DNA of 14,075 bases from NCBI GenBank assembly GCA_002420115.1, contig DIHK01000031.1, positions 6,381 through 20,455 on the forward strand, written 5' to 3'. Shown piece by piece: positions 5,728 to 12,319 of this stretch (the first letter of the stretch is position 1; each line of letters begins with the position of its first letter). The position numbers and the translations under genes were made by a program. This DNA comes from Nitrospira sp. UBA5698 (GTDB lineage Bacteria; Nitrospirota; Nitrospiria; Nitrospirales; Nitrospiraceae). Below the pieces are notes generated by a model, which was given only the letters and a program-made list of their open reading frames with translations, did no database searches and was not told where the DNA came from.

Positions 5728-7173
5728 ATGCGTGGAATTGTCTGGTTCAGAAGAGATCTTCGCCTCGCTGATCAACCGGCGTTGGCCGTGGCCTGTGAGG
5801 AATGCGACGAGGTCATTCCGCTGTTTGTCTTCGATGAGCCGTTGCTGCGGTCTCATGAGTTTGGATCAGCCTGTGTGAACTTCATGTTGGGATGCTTGGA
5901 GGAACTCCAGGCATCCCTCGGGGCGATCGGACTGCCTCTGCAGTGGCGGCGCGGGTCCCAAGTGGACGAGGTCTTTCGAGCGGCTCTTGAGTGGGAAGCC
6001 GATGTGGTGTATTGGAACCGAGATTGCGAGCCTCGTGCGCTCGCGCGAGATCTGGCGGTGCAGGAACGGTTGGCTCAGGAAGGCATTGCTGCCAAGACCT
6101 TCAAAGACCATGTGGTGTTTGAGGCAGCGGAAGTGCACGGTGCCACCGGAGAACCGATGCAGCGCTATAGCGCCTATCGTGCTCGCTGGTGGGCCAAGTG
6201 GCATTCCGTCAAACCGACAGTCCATGCCGTCCCAGATCCCTCAACGACTAGAAGAAAAGCTGTCCGATTATCAGCTGTGCCGCTCCCGACAGCCAATGAA
6301 CTGGGCTATGAGCACCTGGTCCCATGGATTGCACCGGGGGAGTGTTGTGCCCGAGAGCAATTGCGTTGGTTCGTCGAAGGCCCTATCCATCGGTATACCG
6401 ATGGTCGGAATCGTCCCGCAATCGACGGGAGTGCAAAGTTATCCCCGCACTTTCGATTCGGGACACTTTCCCCAAAGGAAGCGGTGCAGATCGCTCTGAA
6501 AAGCCTGTCCGGCAAAGGACCGGTCTCTCGGACGGATGTCCTGACCTGGATCGATGAACTGATCTGGCGTGAGTTCTTTCACCAGGTCTTAGCGGCATTT
6601 CCGCATGTGGTCGACGGGCCGTTTCGCCAGACGGTCGTGCCACCGTCACGGGACCCTGGCCCAGAGCGGGACGTCTTGTTCCAGGCTTGGTGCAGCGGAC
6701 AGACGGGGTATCCGATTGTGGATGCCGGGATGCGGCAACTCAATCAGACAGGGTGGATGCACAACCGTATCCGCATGATCATGGCGTCCTTTCTGATCAA
6801 GGACCTTCGGATCGACTGGCAGAGCGGTGAGCAGTACTTTATGCGCCACCTGCTCGACGCGGATGTGGCGGCCAACAATGGGAATTGGCAGTGGTGTGCG
6901 TCGACCGGAACCGATAGCATGCCGGGCTATCGGATTTTCAACCCAGCGCTTCAGAGCAAGAAGTTCGACCCCGACGGGGTCTATATCCGTCGCTATGTTC
7001 CTGAACTCGCCCATGTATCGGCGAAGAGAATTCATGAGCCGCATCTCATGACCGCAGATGAGCAGATTCTGGCTGGATGTCGAATCGGGACAGACTACCC
7101 TGTTCCGGTGGTGGATCATCAACTTGCGCGTCAGGAATATCTCAACCTTGGGAAGAAAGAGGCAGCGAGATGA
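5728..7173 (+). CDS. phr: Class I DNA photolyase (cryptochrome/photolyase family)
   Basis: 481 residues, normal for the family. It binds FAD and uses blue or near-UV light to split cyclobutane pyrimidine dimers in DNA. The N-terminal antenna Rossmann domain begins IVWFRRDLRLADQPAL (residues 4-19). The FAD domain has WIDELIWREFFHQVL, TGYPIVDAGMRQLNQTGWMHNR, DADVAANNGNWQWCASTGTD and YRIFNPALQSKKFDPDG. Asn383 matches the FAD-N5 asparagine of E. coli photolyase (Asn378). Trp387 and Trp364 match the inner and middle tryptophans of the electron-transfer chain (E. coli Trp382, Trp359). The outer one (Trp306) aligns with a Gly-Pro stretch around residue 311, so it seems absent. The start is ATG 5728 with TAGGA at 5716-5720. 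The stop overlaps the rudS start by 4 bases. The antenna cofactor cannot be decided by eye. Confidence 0.96.
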   Translation: MRGIVWFRRDLRLADQPALAVACEECDEVIPLFVFDEPLLRSHEFGSACVNFMLGCLEELQASLGAIGLPLQWRRGSQVDEVFRAALEWEADVVYWNRDCEPRALARDLAVQERLAQEGIAAKTFKDHVVFEAAEVHGATGEPMQRYSAYRARWWAKWHSVKPTVHAVPDPSTTRRKAVRLSAVPLPTANELGYEHLVPWIAPGECCAREQLRWFVEGPIHRYTDGRNRPAIDGSAKLSPHFRFGTLSPKEAVQIALKSLSGKGPVSRTDVLTWIDELIWREFFHQVLAAFPHVVDGPFRQTVVPPSRDPGPERDVLFQAWCSGQTGYPIVDAGMRQLNQTGWMHNRIRMIMASFLIKDLRIDWQSGEQYFMRHLLDADVAANNGNWQWCASTGTDSMPGYRIFNPALQSKKFDPDGVYIRRYVPELAHVSAKRIHEPHLMTADEQILAGCRIGTDYPVPVVDHQLARQEYLNLGKKEAAR

Positions 7174-8123
7174 CGGCGTCCCCGATTCGCCTTGGAATCA
7201 GTCGGTGTCTGCTCGGAGATGAGGTTCGCTTCGATGGCGGCCACAAGCAGGACCACTTCTTAACAGAGGTCTTGGGTCAGTATGTCGAGTGGGTACCGGT
7301 CTGTCCTGAAGTAGAGGCGGGATTGGGGACCCCGAGAGAAGCCATGCGGCTGGTGGGCAATCCACGGCATCCCCGACTGCTGACGATCACGAGTAAGCAC
7401 GATCACACTCCAGCCATGGAGGCTATGATTGAGGAGCGTCTCGACTCCCTTGGCAAATTGAACCTCTCAGGGTTTGTCTTCAAGAAAGGCTCTCCCAGTT
7501 GCGGACTTGAGCGAGTACGCGTGTATACGGTCCAAGGGATGCCAAGCCATAGTGGATCCGGCATGTTTGCCCATGCGTTTCGAGATACATTTCCCCTTAT
7601 TCCTGTCGAAGAGGAGGGCCGACTCAGCGACCCGTCACTTCGTGAGAACTTCATTGAGCGGGTGTTTTGCTATCGTCGGCTGCAAGACCTGTTGCACAAT
7701 GGGTTCAACAGACAGGAGCTGATTCGCTTTCACACGATCCACAAGTATTTGCTGTTATCCCATAGCCCACAACACTACAACACGATGGGACAGTTGGTCG
7801 CTCAGGCAGAACGGTATCGCCCGAAGGATCTGACGGTGAAGTACGCCGAGCTTTTTATGAAGACGTTGTCGGTGCGAACGACAGTGAGCAAACACGTCAA
7901 TGTTTTGCAACATATCCTGGGTCATTTCAAGAAGCGATTGGACTCGCGTGAAAAGACCGAGCTGTTGGGCGTAGTCAGTGACTATCATCATGGGCTGACA
8001 CCCTTGATTGTTCCGTTAACCTTGATCAAGCACTATGTCCATATATTCGACATGAGCTACATCCGTGACCAGGTGTATCTCAATCCACACCCCAAGGAAC
8101 TGATGTTGCGGAATCATGTGTAG
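7170..8123 (+). CDS. rudS: RudS-type tRNA 4-thiouridine desulfidase (TudS/DUF523 + DUF1722)
   Basis: 317 residues. ATG 7170 overlaps the photolyase stop (ATGA), with AAAGAGG at 7156-7162 as ribosome binding site. Residues 5-150 are DUF523/TudS: GISRCLLGDEVRFDGGHK, VPVCPEVEAGLGTPRE and FKKGSPSCGLERV. Cys13, Cys45 and Cys111 match the three cysteines that hold the [4Fe-4S] cluster of thiouracil desulfurase; the cluster's free iron takes sulfur from the base. Residues about 185-315 are DUF1722 (YbgA-like): RFHTIHKYLLLSHSPQHY, LSVRTTVSKHVNVLQHILGHF, and LIKHYVHIFDMSYIRDQVYLNPHPKEL. This two-domain architecture is that of RudS, reported to convert 4-thiouridine in tRNA to uridine. Since 4-thiouridine at tRNA position 8 absorbs near-UV and crosslinks, pairing with photolyase makes sense: one repairs DNA, the other removes the tRNA chromophore (inference from families). 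Enzyme activity not shown here. Confidence 0.88.
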   Translation: MTASPIRLGISRCLLGDEVRFDGGHKQDHFLTEVLGQYVEWVPVCPEVEAGLGTPREAMRLVGNPRHPRLLTITSKHDHTPAMEAMIEERLDSLGKLNLSGFVFKKGSPSCGLERVRVYTVQGMPSHSGSGMFAHAFRDTFPLIPVEEEGRLSDPSLRENFIERVFCYRRLQDLLHNGFNRQELIRFHTIHKYLLLSHSPQHYNTMGQLVAQAERYRPKDLTVKYAELFMKTLSVRTTVSKHVNVLQHILGHFKKRLDSREKTELLGVVSDYHHGLTPLIVPLTLIKHYVHIFDMSYIRDQVYLNPHPKELMLRNHV

Positions 8124-8135
8124 AAAGGGACTCCC

Positions 8136-8504
8136 ATGCCGCATGTTGTCATCGAAGCAGCCGGAGATCTTCAGGCGTTGTATCAGAATTTCACCCCGAT
8201 TCTTCAGCGGACGGGAGGTGAGATACTCAAGATTCAAGAGTTCTACCTGTCCAGAAGCGGCAAAGAGGCGTTATTGGAGGCGGTCGCAATCGATCAAGGG
8301 ACCGCAAGCAATTTCTTTGTCCAGCTGAAGTTGCACGAGAACGCCATCACGGTTCGATTGCTGCCTGCCACGGATCCTGAGAAGACCCCGGCAGTCAAGA
8401 AAGTGATGGCTCTTGTGGCGAGGTTTATCCGAACGGTGTACCCCGAGAGTCGCTATGGGAAGACCAATCTCCAGGAATACTTGGCCTCAATAGACTCCGT
8501 GTGA
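8136..8504 (+). CDS. Small CHMI/tautomerase-like protein, tentative
   Basis: 122 residues from ATG 8136 (AAAGGGA ribosome binding site at 8124-8130, 5-base spacing), 12 bases after rudS. The start MPHVVIEAAGDLQALYQNF resembles 5-carboxymethyl-2-hydroxymuconate isomerase (CHMI). That family begins MPH with a conserved Glu at residue 7, is about 125 residues long, and uses the N-terminal proline exposed after Met removal as catalytic base. A central strand with FFVQLKLHENAITVRLLP and a following helix (AVKKVMALVARFIRTVY) fit the same order. Past that the resemblance fades (YGKTNLQEYLASIDSV), and no aromatic-degradation genes are nearby, so the true homoprotocatechuate-pathway reaction is unlikely. 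It may be a divergent tautomerase-fold member or an unrelated conserved small protein. Last gene of the probable photolyase operon. Confidence 0.75.
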   Translation: MPHVVIEAAGDLQALYQNFTPILQRTGGEILKIQEFYLSRSGKEALLEAVAIDQGTASNFFVQLKLHENAITVRLLPATDPEKTPAVKKVMALVARFIRTVYPESRYGKTNLQEYLASIDSV

Positions 8505-8525
8505 GCGTGGTACGCACCTCCGCGT

Positions 8526-8555
8526 TGGGTTGGGGGAACCCTTGTTCCTTTTTCT
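8526..8555 (+). terminator. Possible intrinsic terminator after the photolyase operon
   Basis: GGGTT (8526-8530) pairs with AACCC (8536-8540) around a GGGGG loop, followed by the T-rich tract TTGTTCCTTTTTC. The stem is short but the U-rich tail and position 22 bases after the last operon stop support termination. Moderate to low confidence. Confidence 0.4.
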
Positions 8556-8562
8556 GATGGGG

Positions 8563-8574
8563 GTGAGATCTCAC
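8563..8574. promoter_or_regulatory. 12-bp perfect palindrome upstream of exported protein gene
   Basis: GTGAGATCTCAC is a perfect dyad, 25 bases before ATG 8600 and directly upstream of the ribosome binding site region. It could be a dimeric regulator site or a small mRNA hairpin. No matching second copy was noticed in the window. Confidence 0.25.
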
Positions 8575-8599
8575 GCACCTACGAGGCAAAGGAGAATGT

Positions 8600-9337
8600 A
8601 TGAAATCATGGAGAGTCGCGTGGCTATGCGTCGTCAGCTTTGGGATCAGTAGTGCAGGGTTGTTCACCGCTCTCGCGGAAGAGGGCTTGTTTGGCACGCC
8701 AAAAGGAACGGAGGGAACCAGGATTTTCAAAGCCACTGAACACACTTCTTACAGCGGCAAGTTCAGGCTTAAGGGTGGTGCCCCATTCTTGATCGGCAGC
8801 ATGAAGGATCAATCTCCCTGGGACCATCTCGATTATGCCGGCAAGCATCTCACTCCGGTACAGGGCACGATTGAGATTGAGGTTAATGAAGTGCTGAATA
8901 GTGGCCGAGTGATTGCACAGTTCTCGGAAGAATCGGATCACTATCGGATCGTCTTTGACCGGTTCGCCGCGAAGCAGCCGTTCCACGATGGTGGAATTGC
9001 TACGAGGGTCTATGAGCATGGTGATTCGAACAACGGCGATCCGCTCTATCCCAAAACCTGGTTGTACTTGGCAGGCTGGGGAACCGCCACGGTCTTCAAG
9101 AACGACAAGGTGCTCTACAAGGACTATGATGCCCATTTTATGGTGATGGAACGCTCACGGGATCCTGACACCCATCAGGTTCAGTATCCCGTGAAACGCA
9201 TGTTGCCGGGAGGTGAGACCGATCCAGCGGGAATGGAAATCGATCTGTGGGTTCGATCCAAAGAGCAGAACCCTAAGAATTTTCCACCCTATGAGACTTT
9301 TCTCCATCTCTGTTGGGAAGAAGTCACATGGCGTTGA
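8600..9337 (+). CDS. Exported protein of unknown function
   Basis: 245 residues from ATG 8600 with a good AAAGGAGA ribosome binding site (8588-8595). Residues 1-26 look like a signal peptide (KSWR n-region, hydrophobic WLCVVSFGISSAGLF, TALA cleavage motif before Glu27), so the product is periplasmic or outer-membrane associated. The mature protein is rich in predicted beta strands and aromatic residues (SGKFRLKGGAPFLIG, GTIEIEVNEVLNSGRVIAQF, HYRIVFDRFA, LYLAGWGTATVFKNDKVLY, MEIDLWVRSKEQ), suggesting a beta-sandwich or lipocalin-like fold. There is one Cys near the end (LHLCWEE). No catalytic motif or family was recognised. It lies between a possible terminator and the CbiX-like gene, with about 95 and 156 bases of spacing, so it may have its own promoter. 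Confidence 0.82.
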   Translation: MKSWRVAWLCVVSFGISSAGLFTALAEEGLFGTPKGTEGTRIFKATEHTSYSGKFRLKGGAPFLIGSMKDQSPWDHLDYAGKHLTPVQGTIEIEVNEVLNSGRVIAQFSEESDHYRIVFDRFAAKQPFHDGGIATRVYEHGDSNNGDPLYPKTWLYLAGWGTATVFKNDKVLYKDYDAHFMVMERSRDPDTHQVQYPVKRMLPGGETDPAGMEIDLWVRSKEQNPKNFPPYETFLHLCWEEVTWR

Positions 9338-9446
9338 GCGTCCACCAAGACCAGATAGCTCCTCGTAGTCGATTTATGGGGATTAGTTGCGCCTGGAAAT
9401 AGTGACGCGAATGTTTAGCAAAGAATTGGTCAGTCATTACACCATT

Positions 9447-9468
9447 GCACGGCCACAAAACGCCGTGC
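9447..9468 (+). promoter_or_regulatory. Hairpin in the leader of the CbiX-like gene
   Basis: GCACGGC (9447-9453) and GCCGTGC (9462-9468) form a perfect 7-bp GC-rich stem with the 8-base loop CACAAAAC, ending 9 bases before the AAAGGAGA ribosome binding site (9478-9485). It may be a regulator-binding dyad or an mRNA structure; no T-run follows. The rest of the 156-base gap (9338-9493) shows no gene or clear promoter to my eye. Confidence 0.4.
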
Positions 9469-9493
9469 GTACAAGTCAAAGGAGACGAAACTC

Positions 9494-10003
9494 ATGAGTG
9501 CTTCGATGAAGGGGGTTGTTTTGGTAGGTCATGGTGGCATTCCCAAGGACTGCCCACAAGAACTGGTGACGAAGTTAAAACGGTTAGAAGGCCAACGGCG
9601 CGCGGCGAAGCAACCGCCATCCCAGGAAGAACTCGAGTTGGACCAGAAGATCCGTCGTTGGCCACGAACTAGAGCAACCGATCCCTACCAATCGGGGCTG
9701 GAGGCCGTGGGGGCTGCGCTACGCTCACACCTGAATGGTGTCTTGTTTGCCATGGCCTACAACGAATTCTGCGCGCCGACATTGGAAGAAGCCGTGGAGG
9801 ATTTGGTGAAACAAGGCGCGACATCTATCACCGTGTTGACGACGATGTTCACACCGGGTGGCTCTCATTCGGAAGTCGAGATACCCGAGATCTTGGATCA
9901 CTTACGGCCACTGTATCCTACTGTTGACCTGCGCTATGCCTGGCCGTTCGATTTGCAGCTGATCGCGAAGACCCTATCAGAGCAGTTACGGAGCTGGTCG
10001 TGA
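9494..10003 (+). CDS. CbiX-like sirohydrochlorin chelatase domain protein
   Basis: 169 residues from ATG 9494 (AAAGGAGA, 8-base spacing). One chelatase domain of the CbiX/SirB type, which inserts Co(II) or Fe(II) into sirohydrochlorin for cobalamin or siroheme. The N-terminal strand VVLVGHGG carries His13, and TTMFTPGGSHSEVEIP carries His125; together these resemble the two metal-binding histidines of the family. Between them is a charged insertion (residues about 26-60, with RRAAKQPPSQEELELDQK) longer than in short CbiXS proteins, then FAMAYNEFCAPTLEEAVEDL, the usual substrate-side segment. Ferrochelatase is less likely at this length. The product is cytoplasmic. The downstream flavoprotein resembles protoporphyrinogen oxidase, so the pair may share a tetrapyrrole theme, but the target tetrapyrrole is not determined. 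Confidence 0.83.
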   Translation: MSASMKGVVLVGHGGIPKDCPQELVTKLKRLEGQRRAAKQPPSQEELELDQKIRRWPRTRATDPYQSGLEAVGAALRSHLNGVLFAMAYNEFCAPTLEEAVEDLVKQGATSITVLTTMFTPGGSHSEVEIPEILDHLRPLYPTVDLRYAWPFDLQLIAKTLSEQLRSWS

Positions 10004-10073
10004 AATCGCCTTCGACGACAAGGCAGGGGAAGCCTGACTGTCGGGCACATTCCCTGTTCAGAGTGTCTCAAGA

Positions 10074-10089
10074 GGTGAAATAATTCACC
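10074..10089 (+). promoter_or_regulatory. Hairpin masking the ribosome binding site of the flavoprotein gene
   Basis: GGTGAA (10074-10079) and TTCACC (10084-10089) form a perfect 6-bp stem with an ATAA loop. The left arm is the ribosome binding site itself (AGAGGTGA, 10071-10078) and the right arm ends immediately before ATG 10090. If it forms in the mRNA it would limit translation initiation. The structure is seen directly; regulation is inferred. Confidence 0.5.
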
Positions 10090-11346
10090 ATGGCTTCAAC
10101 TCCCAATGTACTTATTATCGGCGCCGGGCTTGCCGGATTGGCTTGTGCGCGTCGTCTGACGAACTCTGGCTTCGCGTGCACGGTTCTTGAAGCGTCTGAC
10201 GGCATCGGGGGGCGTGTTCGCACTGATCGCGTCGAAGGATTTCAACTTGATCGTGGGTTTCAGGTCTTTCTTGCCGGATATCCGGAAGCACGTGAGGCGT
10301 TGGACTATTCCGTATTGGAGCTCATGCCGTTTCATGCCGGAGCTCTCGTTCGTCACGACGGACGCTTTCACGTGATGAGCGATCCCTTTCGCAGGCCGGA
10401 AGACCTTCCACAGATGTTACTTAGCCCCATCGGTTCGCTTGCCGACAAGTTCAGGATGCTGCGTATGCGTCGGGACGCCTTGCAGCAGCGCCTGTGCTCT
10501 GTAATGAGAGACCCTGCGCGGCCGACTCGTGATGTGTTGCAGGCCTATGACTTTTCTGACGCCATGGTGAGGCATTTCTTCCGACCGTTTCTCAGCGGCG
10601 TGTTCTTGGAGTCGGAATTGAACACTCCTTGTTGGATTTTTGAAGTGGTCTGGGCTGCGTTCTGCCGAGGAGTCACTGCCTTACCACGAGATGGTATGGG
10701 CGCTATCGCACAACAGCTCACGGCTACGTTGCCTCCGGGAACAATCCGCTTGAACCAAGCTGTCCAAGAGATTCAGGGCTCGAGCGTGGTGCTCGAGTCC
10801 GGGGAGCCGTGCAAGGCCGATGTGCTAGTGGTGGCGACTGATGACGCGGCTGCAGCCCGCTTGCGTGGCGAACATAGACCAAGCGCCCTATCCCGTGGTT
10901 CAGTGACCATCTATTTCGATGCGCCCGCTGTTCCGCAACGCGGCCCCTGGCTGATACTAAACGGGGACGATGATGGGGTGGTCCGAACGGTCTGTGTCCT
11001 CAGTGAAACGGCGCCTTCGTACGCACCGCCTGGGCGGGCCTTGATCTCAGTGACTGTTATTGAACAGATGGATCCGCAGAGTGATCTCTTGCAAGCAGTA
11101 CGACGACATCTACAATCCTGGTTTGGATCGCAAGTCGACGAGTGGCGCCATCTGAGGACGGATCGCATTCAACGTGCATTGCCTCCACTCGACGCGCTTT
11201 CACCGGGGAACCGCACCACCTCCCCGCGTCTGGCCGCGGGGCTGTACCTTTGCGGAGATTACCGGGAAAGTGGGACACTCGATGGAGCCCTCCGGTCAGG
11301 ACGGAGAGCGGCTGAGGCGATACTGGATGACTACGCCCAGTCGTGA
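10090..11346 (+). CDS. FAD-dependent amine-oxidase/protoporphyrinogen-oxidase-like flavoprotein
   Basis: 418 residues. The N-terminal dinucleotide-binding motif is complete: VLIIGAGLAGLACARRL (residues 7-23), the acidic ribose-binding Glu in TVLEASDGIGGRVRTD, and the substrate-domain start FQLDRGFQVFLAGYPEA. The C-terminal FAD motif is GLYLCGDYRESGTLDGALRSGRRAAEAIL. Overall order and length fit the protoporphyrinogen oxidase/phytoene desaturase/amine oxidase superfamily, in the subgroup often annotated simply as NAD(P)/FAD-dependent oxidoreductase. No signal peptide. The substrate cannot be read from the sequence: carotenoid-like, porphyrin-like or amine substrates are all possible. It follows the CbiX-like gene by 86 bases and ends convergently with the leftward adhesin-E genes. 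Similar flavoproteins occur in light-inducible photolyase clusters (recollection, unverified), so a photo-oxidative role is possible. Confidence 0.9.
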   Translation: MASTPNVLIIGAGLAGLACARRLTNSGFACTVLEASDGIGGRVRTDRVEGFQLDRGFQVFLAGYPEAREALDYSVLELMPFHAGALVRHDGRFHVMSDPFRRPEDLPQMLLSPIGSLADKFRMLRMRRDALQQRLCSVMRDPARPTRDVLQAYDFSDAMVRHFFRPFLSGVFLESELNTPCWIFEVVWAAFCRGVTALPRDGMGAIAQQLTATLPPGTIRLNQAVQEIQGSSVVLESGEPCKADVLVVATDDAAAARLRGEHRPSALSRGSVTIYFDAPAVPQRGPWLILNGDDDGVVRTVCVLSETAPSYAPPGRALISVTVIEQMDPQSDLLQAVRRHLQSWFGSQVDEWRHLRTDRIQRALPPLDALSPGNRTTSPRLAAGLYLCGDYRESGTLDGALRSGRRAAEAILDDYAQS

Positions 11347-11383
11347 CGCAAGCCGTTGGTATTCCTTGATGCGGTTGGATCAC

Positions 11384-11404
11384 GATCCTAATATGCCGAG
11401 GATC
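11384..11404. terminator. Weak dyad between convergent genes
   Basis: GATCCT (11384-11389) pairs with AGGATC (11399-11404) across a 9-base loop, and overlapping GGATC/GATCC repeats sit just before it. It lies in the 72-base gap where rightward and leftward transcripts converge, so a bidirectional terminator is plausible. The stem is short and no T-run flanks it. Confidence 0.28.
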
Positions 11405-11418
11405 CTGACCTCAAGTCT

Positions 11419-11844
11419 TCAACGCCCACAGGCGATTGTCATGAGCGTGGCAGTAGCTGTACCAGAGGCAGACGCAGCCAATTGGCCTGTGGCTCCAGTG
11501 GTGCGTCCTGCTGCTCCAGAACCCATGTGGTCGGCATACCATGTCGTTTTCACTGGTTGGCTTTTGCGGTTCTGGCAGTCATATTCCCGTAGAGTGACTT
11601 TTGAGAGCGTCGAGATGCCGCCTTCGGTTTGAGTTGTCCTATAGTCGAAAAGGTCCGACATCATGACGGTCTCGTCCGCTTTCCGAATACTGCCGTGATC
11701 CGCATAATAGATGTAGGTCTCCGTCTCTCCGATCTTGGTCCACTCCGCTGCGGCGATTGGTGAGGAACCGGCTGGTGTTTCACCTCCTGTGCAGGCCGCC
11801 ATCAGTCCACCACTCAGCACTACCAGCACCAATAGTCGTTGCAT
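11419..11844 (-). CDS. Surface-adhesin-E-like lipoprotein
   Basis: 141 residues reading leftward from ATG at 11844. The ribosome binding site GGAGGG lies in the end of the preceding gene, whose stop is only one base away. The N-terminus MQRLLVLVVLSGGLMAACTGG is a lipoprotein signal with the modified Cys at 18, so the protein is predicted to be lipid-anchored. The mature domain follows the surface-adhesin protein E pattern known from Haemophilus: AEWTKIGETETYIYYADHGSIRK, a strand with VMMSDLFDYRT, STLSKVTLREYDCQN, then a conserved Cys near the end (MTIACGR). A Ser/Gly/Ala/Thr-rich low-complexity linker (AAGRTTGATGQLAASASGTAT) precedes that Cys. Cys residues in EYDC and IACG may form a disulfide. 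The adhesive function is known only for distant relatives; here it is a tandem paralogue of the 11846-12286 gene. Confidence 0.82.
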   Translation of the reverse strand: MQRLLVLVVLSGGLMAACTGGETPAGSSPIAAAEWTKIGETETYIYYADHGSIRKADETVMMSDLFDYRTTQTEGGISTLSKVTLREYDCQNRKSQPVKTTWYADHMGSGAAGRTTGATGQLAASASGTATATLMTIACGR

Positions 11845-11845
11845 G

Positions 11846-12286
11846 TTACCCTCCGCTATCTGGACGTAACGTCGATAGGACTGTACGACAGGCCACTTTC
11901 ATTTCTGCATCATCGTCGCTGCCAGGAATCACGCGAGACCACTCGCGGGTGGCTGGCGTCGCGTAGAGGACCCGGCCTTGTGCCAAGCTTTGTGGGTAGT
12001 ACCGGACGTGGAGCGGTCGGCTTCTTCGTTGCTCACAATGATATTGCCGTTTGATCTTCAATGATCGGTAGGGACCGCCTGGGATGGCTCGCTCTACACG
12101 AAAGTCTCGAAGCGTCCAGAGGGTGACCGTTGGCCCCCACACCCCGATACTGGTCATACTGACGTAGCGGTCGTATTTATGGGTTCCCCCGACTCGCACC
12201 CATTCATCCGCCGCCAGGGTGACAGCTGGGGACTGATAGAGAAAGAGGCCGATACCAAGACCAATCATGAGATGTAGCCGATTCAT
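11846..12286 (-). CDS. Exported surface-adhesin-E-like protein
   Basis: 146 residues reading leftward from ATG at 12286; a GTG one codon upstream (12289) is also possible. Residues 1-25 are a signal peptide (MNRLHLMIGLGIGLFLY, TLA cleavage motif), without a lipobox, so probably soluble periplasmic or secreted. The mature domain parallels its downstream neighbour: DEWVRVGGTHKYDRYVSMTSI, VTLWTLRDFRVE, YRSLKIKRQYHCEQRR, then MKVACRT, keeping both Cys positions typical of this family. It has an extra segment (PATREWSRVIPGSDDD) in place of the neighbour's low-complexity linker. It lies 33 bases after the glutathione peroxidase gene and 1 base before the next adhesin-E gene, so the three form one operon. 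Family call by pattern; function unproven. Confidence 0.8.
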   Translation of the reverse strand: MNRLHLMIGLGIGLFLYQSPAVTLAADEWVRVGGTHKYDRYVSMTSIGVWGPTVTLWTLRDFRVERAIPGGPYRSLKIKRQYHCEQRRSRPLHVRYYPQSLAQGRVLYATPATREWSRVIPGSDDDAEMKVACRTVLSTLRPDSGG

Positions 12287-12319
12287 CACCGTCCGTCATT
12301 TCTTGTTCGGCATGGAACG

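Noticed and set aside
7077..7169. Upstream start for rudS inside photolyase
   Set aside because: The DUF523 domain begins right after ATG 7170, which has a ribosome binding site and the standard ATGA overlap.
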